Under the pieces are notes generated by a model. It did no database searches. It was not told the origin of the DNA and saw nothing but the letters and a program-made list of their open reading frames with translations. DNA of 64,000 bases from positions 315,313 to 379,312 of the forward strand of contig NZ_CAUI01000015.1 in the NCBI RefSeq assembly GCF_000350165.1, in the 5' to 3' direction. Source of the DNA: Halanaerobium saccharolyticum subsp. saccharolyticum DSM 6643. GTDB taxonomy: Bacteria; Bacillota; Halanaerobiia; Halanaerobiales; Halanaerobiaceae. A program made the translations under genes and the position numbers. Shown in pieces: positions 41,178 to 48,957 of this stretch. The first letter of the stretch is position 1, and every line of letters starts with the position of its first letter.

Positions 41178-42719
41178 ATGGAAAGTTATGGTATTATTTC
41201 TCTGCTACCACCACTACTTGCAATTATTTTAGCCTGGTGGAGTAAACAAGTTGTATTATCACTATTTTTAGGAGTTTTTGCAGGTGCATTAATTACAAAT
41301 GCCTATAATCCTCTGTTTGCTTTTATGCATACATTAGATGATTACATTTTAGCTTCACTTGCAGATTCTTGGAATGCTGGAATTATTTTATTTTTACTAG
41401 CAATGGGTGGAATGATCGGAATAATTAACAAATCAGGTGGAATTATTGCAATTGGTGAATATGTTGCAAAAAAAGCTAATTCAGTAGTTAAAACTCAGTT
41501 TGCTGCCTGGTTAATGGGTGTACTTATCTTTTTTGATGATTATGCAAATACTTTAATTGTTGGAAATACAATGCGTCCAATTACTGATAAAATGAAAATA
41601 TCTAGAGAAAAATTGGCTTTTATTGTTGACTTAACTGCTGCTGCAGTTTCTAGTATTGTACCAATTTCAACTTGGATTGCTTTTGAAGTTGGTGTAATTA
41701 AAGATGGATTTGATTCTTTAGGACTAGAAATGAATGCTTATGGAACTTTTGTTCAAACTATTCCTTATCGTTTTTATAGTATCTTTGCTCTGGGCTTTGC
41801 TTTAATTATTATTTTTACAGCTAAAGACTATGGGCCTATGCTAAAAGCAGAAAAAAGAGCCCGTTCAACTGGAGAAACTTTAAGACCCGGCTCCACTCCA
41901 ATGGTTTCACAGGAGATGGAAGAAATTGAGCAACCAGAAGGTGAAAGTTTTACTTTTGCAAATTCATTTTTACCTATAATTGGTGTTATTTTAGTTACTT
42001 TAATTGGTCTCTGGTACAATGGAGGTGGCTTAGAGGCTGGAACTTCTATTAGAGATGCTTTTGGAAACGCAGATGCAAGTATTGTTCTGCTTTGGGCTGC
42101 GATTTCTGGTAGTTTTATTGCTGGAATTTTATCTTTTGCAAAAGGAATCCTTAACATAAGTGAAACTGTAGATGGCTGGATTGATGGAGCTAAATCAATG
42201 TTTATTGCTTGTTTGATACTTGTTTTAGCATGGTCAATTGGAAGTATTACTGAGGATTTAGGAACTGCAAATTATTTAGTTTCAATTTTAGAAGGTAATA
42301 TAATACCTGAAATTGTTCCTTTAATGATTTTTATTTTCTCAGCTTTTATAGCTTTTACAATCGGAAGTTCCTGGGGTACAGTTGCAATTGTAATGCCTCT
42401 GGCTATTCCATTGGCTAATTCAATTGGCATTCCAATGTTACCAACTATTGCTGCAGTTTTAACTGCAAGTGTAATGGGAGATCACTGTTCTCCAATATCA
42501 GATACAACTATTATGTCATCAACTGCTTCGGCTGTAGATCATATGGATCATGTTAGTACCCAGATGCCATATGCCCTAACAGTAGGTTTAGTTGCTGCTT
42601 TATTTGGATTCTTACCTGCAGGTTTCGGTTTTTCAGCTGTTTATTTATTACCTTTAGGTCTAGTTGTTTTATACTTAATTGTGAGCATCATTGGTAAAAA
42701 AGCGGATGAAGTAATTTAG
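41178..42719 (+). CDS. lysW: NhaC-family carrier, predicted lysine transporter LysW
   Basis: 513 residues with about twelve membrane segments. The protein is in the NhaC Na+/H+ antiporter superfamily (ILAWWSKQVVLSLFLGVFAGAL, FFDDYANTLIVGNTMRP, STWIAFEVG, GSSWGTVAIVMPLAIPLA, MGDHCSPISDTTIMSS). By sequence alone it would be called an antiporter. The lysine riboswitch on its leader makes it a candidate for LysW, a lysine transporter group proposed from L-box genomics. AGGAGG lies 7 nt before ATG 41178; the frame stays open into the leader, but that part covers the terminator and is not coding. Confidence 0.88.
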   Translation: MESYGIISLLPPLLAIILAWWSKQVVLSLFLGVFAGALITNAYNPLFAFMHTLDDYILASLADSWNAGIILFLLAMGGMIGIINKSGGIIAIGEYVAKKANSVVKTQFAAWLMGVLIFFDDYANTLIVGNTMRPITDKMKISREKLAFIVDLTAAAVSSIVPISTWIAFEVGVIKDGFDSLGLEMNAYGTFVQTIPYRFYSIFALGFALIIIFTAKDYGPMLKAEKRARSTGETLRPGSTPMVSQEMEEIEQPEGESFTFANSFLPIIGVILVTLIGLWYNGGGLEAGTSIRDAFGNADASIVLLWAAISGSFIAGILSFAKGILNISETVDGWIDGAKSMFIACLILVLAWSIGSITEDLGTANYLVSILEGNIIPEIVPLMIFIFSAFIAFTIGSSWGTVAIVMPLAIPLANSIGIPMLPTIAAVLTASVMGDHCSPISDTTIMSSTASAVDHMDHVSTQMPYALTVGLVAALFGFLPAGFGFSAVYLLPLGLVVLYLIVSIIGKKADEVI

Positions 42720-42749
42720 TCTAAAAAAATCTATTCATATAGTTAATAA

Positions 42750-42781
42750 ACCGCTGTCAAATTGACAGCGGTCTTTTTTTA
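42750..42781. terminator. Bidirectional terminator between lysW and the PAS-GGDEF-EAL gene
   Basis: ACCGCTGTCAA and TTGACAGCGGT form an 11-bp stem around one A, followed by TCTTTTTTT on the plus strand. The minus strand also has a T-rich stretch (TTTATT) after the hairpin. It closes lysW and probably also the convergent EAL gene, whose stop codon lies at 42779. Confidence 0.9.
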
Positions 42782-44863
42782 TCTATAAATTTTTCCAATT
42801 TTAGATTCCGGCATTGGATAAGAAAAATAATAGCCCTGAATATAATCGTTGTTCATTCGATTTAGCTCTTTTACTTCAATTTCTTTTTCTACTCCTTCAG
42901 CAATAGTTTTCAAATTAAGTAAATGAGCAATATTAATTATTGATTCAACAATATTTTTACCGTCATCATTTTTAGTCATGTTTCTGATAAAAGATATATC
43001 TATTTTTAAATAATCTAAAGGGAATTTTTGCAAATAGTTAAGGGAGGAATATCCTGTCCCAAAATCATCGATTGAAATAGAAAAGCCCTTTTCTTTCATT
43101 TTTTTCATTACTTTTAAACTGTGATCTACATCACTCATTGCACTTGACTCTGTAATTTCAAAGTTTATTAAAGAGTTATTAATACCACTATTATCAATAA
43201 TCTGATATATTTTCTGCAGATGTTTACTATCTTCAATCTGCTTTGGAGATAAATTAATAGATATTGGTACAACTTGATATCCACTCTGAATCCACTTTTT
43301 TAAAGAGTTAACAACTTTAGAAATTACAATTAAACCAACTTTTTTTATTAATTGTGAACTTTCTAAAATAGGAATAAATTTTGAAGGATAAATAATTCCT
43401 TGGTCTGAATCCTTCAATCTAAGCAATGCTTCCATTCCAAACAAACTATGGTCACTTCTTTTATAATATGGCTGATAGTAGACTAAAAAATCATCATTTT
43501 TTACTGCTTTATCCAATCTTGCTTCCATTTTATTGAATTTTCTTATTTGCGTATTCATTTCTTGATTAAAAAATGCATAATCATTATTTTTAATATTTAT
43601 CAGAGCGACTTCAGAATTTGAAACTAAATTTTTAGCATTTTTAGAGTCATCTGGATAAACTGCAACTCCTATTCTCGAATTTAGCATAAAAGTTTCTTTA
43701 TTATAATTAATAGTATCAGTAAATAATTCCAGAATTTTCTTGACTATATTATAAATTTCATTGGTTGATTTAATATCATTAATAATTAGAGCAAAATTAT
43801 CTCCACCTAAATATGCTAAACTATTATTCTCATCAATTTTTACACAATTATTTTTATCATTTATATGTAAATTTATTAAATCCGCAATTAAATTAATTAA
43901 TGTTCTTTCATTATTTGAATTATTATAAATATCATTTAAATGTTTTATCTTATCAAATTTAATAACTAAAACAGCAATTTTTTCTTCCCTTTTATTGGCT
44001 TCAATTAAATTATCAATTTTACTCTCAATATAACTTCTATTTGGTAAACCAAATATCAGGTCATAATTAGATATATATTCAATCTGTTTTAGTAACTTTT
44101 TGTTCTGAGTGATGTCTCTACCTACAGAAATAAAATTAATTATTTCATTATTATTATTCTTAATTGGGGTTATCGTCTGCTCAGAATAAAAATATTCATC
44201 ATTTTTCTTTTGATTGATAATTACATCATTGAACACTTTACCGGCTTTTATTGTTTCCCATAAATTTTTGAAATACCTGTCATTATGTTTATTTGATTTA
44301 AATAGAGAAGGTTTTTCTCCTATCACTTCATCTCTACTGTAACCTGTTATTTCTTTAACAGTTGTATTTACATATTCGACAACTCCCTCAGCATCAGTAA
44401 TAACTACCCAATTATCAGTTTCATTAATTGCTTTTACTAATTTAAACATTTCTATTTCATGCTCAACATTTTTAGTTAAATTTTTAGCTATAGAAATTAT
44501 TTCTATGGTATTTTCGTCTTTCTTAATTTCTACATTATTCCAAATACAGTTAATTGTTGTCCCATCATTTCTAATCAAATGACTTCTAAAATTATCAGGG
44601 AGACAATTCATTTTCCCTTCTTGCCATTTAAACCAGAGATTTCTATCTTTTTCTGAAATTATAGTTGGAATAAATTCCTTATTTATAATTTCATTTTTTT
44701 CACAACCCAAAAGTTCAACTGCATATTGGTTTAAATCAATAATTTTCCCATTTTTATCCCAAGTAATATAAACTATAGGAGAATTTTTGTAAATTGCATC
44801 TATTTTCTTTTGGTTATAGCTTGATTTCTGAGTTGAAAGTCCTATATTTTTTGAATCTGACAT
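42779..44863 (-). CDS. PAS-PAS-GGDEF-EAL signalling protein, probable c-di-GMP phosphodiesterase
   Basis: About 694 residues, no obvious membrane segment. Two PAS domains (about 20-130 and 140-260, the second with GRDITQNKK) lead to a GGDEF domain whose signature is GGDNF, lacking the Glu needed for cyclase activity. The EAL domain looks intact: MEALLR, NLSPKQI, FEITES, DDFGTGYSSL, LKIDISFI and IAEGVE. So it probably degrades c-di-GMP in response to a PAS-sensed cue. The frame opens at TTG 44887, but AAAGGA points to ATG 44863. It follows the ttcA-like gene by 8 nt. Confidence 0.9.
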   Translation of the reverse strand: MSDSKNIGLSTQKSSYNQKKIDAIYKNSPIVYITWDKNGKIIDLNQYAVELLGCEKNEIINKEFIPTIISEKDRNLWFKWQEGKMNCLPDNFRSHLIRNDGTTINCIWNNVEIKKDENTIEIISIAKNLTKNVEHEIEMFKLVKAINETDNWVVITDAEGVVEYVNTTVKEITGYSRDEVIGEKPSLFKSNKHNDRYFKNLWETIKAGKVFNDVIINQKKNDEYFYSEQTITPIKNNNNEIINFISVGRDITQNKKLLKQIEYISNYDLIFGLPNRSYIESKIDNLIEANKREEKIAVLVIKFDKIKHLNDIYNNSNNERTLINLIADLINLHINDKNNCVKIDENNSLAYLGGDNFALIINDIKSTNEIYNIVKKILELFTDTINYNKETFMLNSRIGVAVYPDDSKNAKNLVSNSEVALINIKNNDYAFFNQEMNTQIRKFNKMEARLDKAVKNDDFLVYYQPYYKRSDHSLFGMEALLRLKDSDQGIIYPSKFIPILESSQLIKKVGLIVISKVVNSLKKWIQSGYQVVPISINLSPKQIEDSKHLQKIYQIIDNSGINNSLINFEITESSAMSDVDHSLKVMKKMKEKGFSISIDDFGTGYSSLNYLQKFPLDYLKIDISFIRNMTKNDDGKNIVESIINIAHLLNLKTIAEGVEKEIEVKELNRMNNDYIQGYYFSYPMPESKIGKIYR

Positions 44864-44871
44864 TAATAACA

Positions 44872-45648
44872 CTATCCTTTTTTCCAATAATTTTTCATTT
44901 TTTCAGTTAGAAATTCATTATTAATTTTTTTAGGCCATAATTCCCTATTTTCTTTATCTCTCATAGCAGATACTAAATTTGAAAATAATAAATCATCTTC
45001 AAAATATTTTTCAAATTCTTTTCTTATTCTTGATCTGCCAGTATTTCCATCATAAGGACAGCCGCTTTTCAAAGGCGAAATTTCTTGATCTGCTATATTT
45101 TCTGCTATCACATTTTCTCTAAGGTAAATTAAAGGTCTAATTATTTCAATCTTATTTTTACTTAAATATCTTTTAGCTTGTAAAGTTTTTAATTGTCCAG
45201 AATAAAAAATACTCATTAAATATGTTTCTACAGCATCATCTAAATGATGGCCAAAAGCTAATTTGTTAAAATTATTCTTTTTTAAATAACTAATCATAGC
45301 TCCTTTTCTAAAATGAGCACATTTAGAACAAGGATTTTCCTCTTCATCATCCTCTATATAATCAGAAATATTGGTATCAATAATTTTGATTTTAAGATCT
45401 AAATCAGCGGCTAATATTTTCAATTTATTAGCTGTAGAGCTATTAAAACCAGGATCTACATGAACCGCCTCTAGAATAAAATCCTTTTTAAAATGCAGAT
45501 TGAATAATTTTAAAATCAAAAGTAAAAATGTACTGTCTTTTCCACCAGAAAGACCAACAGCAATTTTATCTCCATCATTTATTAAATCAAACTCTGCGAC
45601 TGCTTTTACTACTTTCGCTGTTATACTATTATCAAATGATAAATCCAT
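44872..45648 (-). CDS. ttcA: TtcA-like tRNA thiolation enzyme (PP-loop ATPase)
   Basis: 258 residues. The PP-loop SGGKDSTFLLLIL and two CxxC-type cysteines (NPCSKCAHFRKG), plus a late GCPYD Cys, match TtcA-like proteins, which use ATP and an iron-sulphur cluster to make 2-thiocytidine in tRNA. FGHHLDDAVETYLMSI is the second conserved block. TtcA proper and related TtuA/Ncs6 types are hard to separate by eye. ATG 45648 follows the patatin stop by 9 nt, with GGAG inside the patatin end. Confidence 0.85.
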   Translation of the reverse strand: MDLSFDNSITAKVVKAVAEFDLINDGDKIAVGLSGGKDSTFLLLILKLFNLHFKKDFILEAVHVDPGFNSSTANKLKILAADLDLKIKIIDTNISDYIEDDEEENPCSKCAHFRKGAMISYLKKNNFNKLAFGHHLDDAVETYLMSIFYSGQLKTLQAKRYLSKNKIEIIRPLIYLRENVIAENIADQEISPLKSGCPYDGNTGRSRIRKEFEKYFEDDLLFSNLVSAMRDKENRELWPKKINNEFLTEKMKNYWKKG

Positions 45649-45657
45649 AGCTACAGA

Positions 45658-46527
45658 TTACTCCTTAATTTCTTTTAACCATTTATTTAATTCTTCAGAA
45701 CGAGCTTCAGCCATTTTAGAAGCTGAAACATAAATATCTTCCAGCTGTTCAGCATCTTTGCTAAAGCGATTGATTTCGATTGATTTTGGTCTAAAAACAA
45801 AAAAATCATTGTTTTTTTCTTTTTTTAAAATATAATCTAAAGTTTCATTATATACCTCATGTCTTGTTTTTAAATCATCAACTAAATTAGGATATTCATG
45901 TAAAAATAAATCTAATAAAAATTTTGCTTTCACAGGTGTTTTTCTATATCCTTTTTCCCTAGTCAAAATAACAACCACTTTTTGATAACCATCATTTACT
46001 GCTTCTTTTACTGGGATAGAGTCTCTTATTCCGCCATCCAAATAAAGTTTGTTATCAATTTCTACCGGCTTTGAAACCAGAGGTAAACTGCTCGATGCTT
46101 TAAATACTTTATCAACTTTACTTAATTGATCAAAATATTGAGGCGAAAAAAATTTAACCTCTCCACTCTCACATTCAGTAGCTGCTACTTTAAGATTAGT
46201 ATTTGAATTTCTAAAGCTATTGTAATCAAAGGGTAGAATTTCATGTGGAAGTTGATGGAACAAAAAATCCATCCCAAAATAATTACCCTCTTTAATTAAA
46301 TTCTTAACCCCCATATATCTTTCATCTTCAACTAATTCGGTAAAAAGCTTTTTATTACGCAGACGCTGACGACTTGTATAATTTGCTCCATTATTAGCCC
46401 CAGCCGAAACACCTATAACATGTTCAAAATAAATTCCATTTCTTAAAAAATAATCAATAATACCAGCTGTGAAAGCACCTCTCATTCCTCCACCCTCAAG
46501 AACAAGTGCACATTTTTGTGTCTGCAA
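45658..46527 (-). CDS. Patatin-like phospholipase (RssA/YjjU type)
   Basis: 289 residues. The oxyanion motif GGGMRG (12-17), nucleophile GVSAG (Ser41) and DGGIRDSIP Asp form the Ser-Asp dyad of patatin-like lipid acyl hydrolases. The CAAxEGGGM start and SSLPLVSKPVEI resemble the YjjU group. It should cleave acyl esters, but the natural lipid is not known. TTG 46527 is the start, with AGAGGTG upstream. It follows the YccF gene by 14 nt. Confidence 0.9.
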   Translation of the reverse strand: MQTQKCALVLEGGGMRGAFTAGIIDYFLRNGIYFEHVIGVSAGANNGANYTSRQRLRNKKLFTELVEDERYMGVKNLIKEGNYFGMDFLFHQLPHEILPFDYNSFRNSNTNLKVAATECESGEVKFFSPQYFDQLSKVDKVFKASSSLPLVSKPVEIDNKLYLDGGIRDSIPVKEAVNDGYQKVVVILTREKGYRKTPVKAKFLLDLFLHEYPNLVDDLKTRHEVYNETLDYILKKEKNNDFFVFRPKSIEINRFSKDAEQLEDIYVSASKMAEARSEELNKWLKEIKE

Positions 46528-46541
46528 TTTTATAACACCTC

Positions 46542-46913
46542 TTAATTTGTTTTTCGAATATCTTTTCCAAAAGGCATTAATGATAAATAGGCAAGCTTAA
46601 GACTTTGTTTAGCAAAAGGAATTCCAATAATCGTAACAGCAAATATTAAAGCTGAAATCAAATTAGCTAAAGCCAGTTCCCATCCAAATACAATAATCCA
46701 GATAATATTTGCAACTAAGCCTATTGCAGAGTTGTTTTTTTCTACAATTTCTTTACCAAATGGTGCTATCTGCATTTTAGCCATTTTGAAACACTGTTTT
46801 CCAATCGGAATACCTATAATTGTTATTGAAGATAAAAGACCAGCAATAAACCAAAATATAGATTCAATTAATCCTCCAAAAATAAACCAAATTATATTGC
46901 CTAATAAAGTCAT
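46542..46913 (-). CDS. YccF domain inner membrane protein
   Basis: 123 residues, two copies of a YccF repeat: LGNIIWFIFGGLIESIFWFIAGLL with IIGIPIGKQCFKMAKMQIAPFGKEI, and a second VANIIWIIVFGWELALA with IIGIPFAKQSLKLAYLSLMPFGKDI. Four hydrophobic segments are visible. The family is widespread but has no firm function. ATG 46913 follows GGAGCAAT. It sits between a UbiA prenyltransferase and the patatin gene. Confidence 0.88.
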   Translation of the reverse strand: MTLLGNIIWFIFGGLIESIFWFIAGLLSSITIIGIPIGKQCFKMAKMQIAPFGKEIVEKNNSAIGLVANIIWIIVFGWELALANLISALIFAVTIIGIPFAKQSLKLAYLSLMPFGKDIRKTN

Positions 46914-46928
46914 AATAATTGCTCCTTT

Positions 46929-47867
46929 TTATAATATTATAGCTAAAATTATAGTAAATGCTGTTGAATAATTTATAACCATAAAATTATTAACAGCTAA
47001 TACAAATGTATCTTTTTTACTCTGTTTTTTCTCAAATTTATTAATATTTTGGTTGACTTTGACAAAGGATAATAATGCAAATAAAGAAATTGAAGGTAAA
47101 ATATTTAAAATAACAGAAATAATTATACTTAAATAAGATAAATAATATAAATATCTAAAAAGTTTAAGGCTGCTGCTGCGCGAGATATATATTGGCAGTG
47201 TATAGCGGTTGTTTTCTCTATCATCTTCAATATCACAAATGTTATTTGCCAGCATAATATTGGCTATTCCAAAAATCAAAGGCATCGAAAAAATAAATAT
47301 TTTTAAAATCGAAAGATATTGTAAATCAATAACCATCGAGTTGAATTTAATGAAAATATTGATCAAATTTAAATTATGAATATAGATTGCTAAAAAAGTA
47401 ATAAAAAATCCCATAGTAAGTCCGGAAAATATTTCTCCTAAAGGAGTTCTTGAAATGGGAACTGGCCCCGATGTATATAAAATACCAATAACAAATGATA
47501 TAAAACCAATTATTAAAACTATAACATCTGTATTCAAATAAAGAAGTAAACCAAACACTATTGCCAGTAAAAAAAGGATTAGAATTGTCTTTTTTACGGT
47601 TTTTTTGCTCAAATTATAATTAACAATAGCATTATGTTTTTCATAATTATAGCCCTCTTTTTTTTCTGCTCTTAAATAATCCTGATAATTATTGACAACT
47701 GTAGTTCCCATATCAACACAGAGTAAAGAAAAAAACATTAAAATAAAATTTGTTATTTTAAAATTAGCATAGTGATAGAATAAATATAAATTCCCCATTA
47801 AAAAAGGAGTAAAACTTGCTATTTTAGTTTGAATTTCTACAAGTTTTAAAAAAATAGTTAAATTCAA
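46929..47867 (-). CDS. UbiA/MenA-like prenyltransferase
   Basis: About 312 residues with eight to nine hydrophobic segments. The first Asp-rich-type motif appears as NNYQDYLRAEKK and the second as CDIEDDRENNRYTLP, the MenA-like forms of NDxxDxxxD and DxxxD. MenA attaches an isoprenoid chain to 1,4-dihydroxy-2-naphthoate in menaquinone synthesis. No other men genes are near, so the aromatic acceptor is uncertain. The frame opens at ATG 47873, but AGAGGTG is only 2 nt from it; TTG 47867 is better spaced. Confidence 0.85.
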   Translation of the reverse strand: MNLTIFLKLVEIQTKIASFTPFLMGNLYLFYHYANFKITNFILMFFSLLCVDMGTTVVNNYQDYLRAEKKEGYNYEKHNAIVNYNLSKKTVKKTILILFLLAIVFGLLLYLNTDVIVLIIGFISFVIGILYTSGPVPISRTPLGEIFSGLTMGFFITFLAIYIHNLNLINIFIKFNSMVIDLQYLSILKIFIFSMPLIFGIANIMLANNICDIEDDRENNRYTLPIYISRSSSLKLFRYLYYLSYLSIIISVILNILPSISLFALLSFVKVNQNINKFEKKQSKKDTFVLAVNNFMVINYSTAFTIILAIIL

Positions 47868-47879
47868 AAACATTCACCT

Positions 47880-48368
47880 CTATTTTTTAGCCTTAAACTT
47901 ATTTCTTAGTTTTTGATAAACAAAATCAGGGACAAGCTCTCTAATATTACCATTAAAATAGGCTGCTTCTTTAATTACACTAGAACTTAAGAAAGCATAT
48001 TTGGTATCAGTCATTAAAAAGATAGTTTCAATTTCCTCATCTAAATGCTTGTTCATTGAAGCCATTTGGAATTCTCCCTCAAAATCAGAAACAGCTCTTA
48101 AACCCCTTAAAATCGCCTCTCCCCCTATGGAATGTACATATTTAGTAGTCAAACCAGAAAAAGAATCTACTTTTACATTATGTAAATCTTTAGTTGATTT
48201 TTTTAACATCTCTACTCTCTCATCCATTGTAAAGACAGGTTCTTTATTAGGATTACAAAAAACTGAAACTATAACCTCATCAAAAATTTTTGCAGCTCTT
48301 TCTACAATATCTAAGTGACCATTTGTAACAGGATCAAAACTTCCAGGATATACAATTTTTTTTGTCAT
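47880..48368 (-). CDS. coaD: Phosphopantetheine adenylyltransferase
   Basis: 162 residues. CoaD transfers AMP to 4'-phosphopantetheine in coenzyme A synthesis. The T/HxGH-type motif YPGSFDPVTNGHLDIVERA and the later SSSVIKEAAYFNGNI are canonical. ATG 48368 follows GGGGAAGG. The rsmD-coaD order is conserved in Firmicutes. Confidence 0.97.
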   Translation of the reverse strand: MTKKIVYPGSFDPVTNGHLDIVERAAKIFDEVIVSVFCNPNKEPVFTMDERVEMLKKSTKDLHNVKVDSFSGLTTKYVHSIGGEAILRGLRAVSDFEGEFQMASMNKHLDEEIETIFLMTDTKYAFLSSSVIKEAAYFNGNIRELVPDFVYQKLRNKFKAKK

Positions 48369-48395
48369 TCTACCTTCCCCTTATTATTAAGTCTA

Positions 48396-48935
48396 TTAGT
48401 TTAATTGATAAATAACTATCAAAGAATTTCCATATTTTTTGTTTTTTATAATTTTTAATTCTTCATATTCTTCTACTTTTTCTGATTCAGATCTTTCACT
48501 AATAATTAATCCTTTTGCTTTTAATAAATCATTTTCAATAATTAATTCTATAGCTTCAGCACTCATATCTTTTTGATATGGTGGGTCCATAAAAATAATA
48601 TCATATTTTTGACTACAATTTTTAAGATATAAATAAACATCTTGATTATAAAGTTTTGCCAAATCAAAAAGTTTGGCTTTTTTTAGATTCTGCTCAATCA
48701 CTTTAAGATGGTCTTTATTTATTTCTATAAAATCAGACTTTGCTGCACCACGACTAAGAGCTTCAATCCCTAAACTGCCAAAACCAGAAAATAAATCTAA
48801 AACCTCAGCTCCGGGTAAATCAAAAGCTATAATATTAAACATTGATTCTTTTACTCTGTCTAAAGTAGGACGTACATCTCTCCCTTTAAGGCTTTTCAGC
48901 TTTAAACCACCAGCCCTACCGGCAATAATTCTCAT
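48396..48935 (-). CDS. rsmD: 16S rRNA (guanine-966 N2)-methyltransferase
   Basis: 179 residues. RIIAGRAGGLKLKSLKG and DVRPTLDRVKESMFNII form the typical N-terminus, with SAM motif VLDLFSGFGSLGIEALSRG and catalytic MDPPYQ. ATG 48935 follows TTGGAGGAG. It lies about 22 nt after recG and 27 nt before coaD. Confidence 0.97.
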   Translation of the reverse strand: MRIIAGRAGGLKLKSLKGRDVRPTLDRVKESMFNIIAFDLPGAEVLDLFSGFGSLGIEALSRGAAKSDFIEINKDHLKVIEQNLKKAKLFDLAKLYNQDVYLYLKNCSQKYDIIFMDPPYQKDMSAEAIELIIENDLLKAKGLIISERSESEKVEEYEELKIIKNKKYGNSLIVIYQLN

Positions 48936-48957
48936 TAATAAACTCCTCCAAACATTA

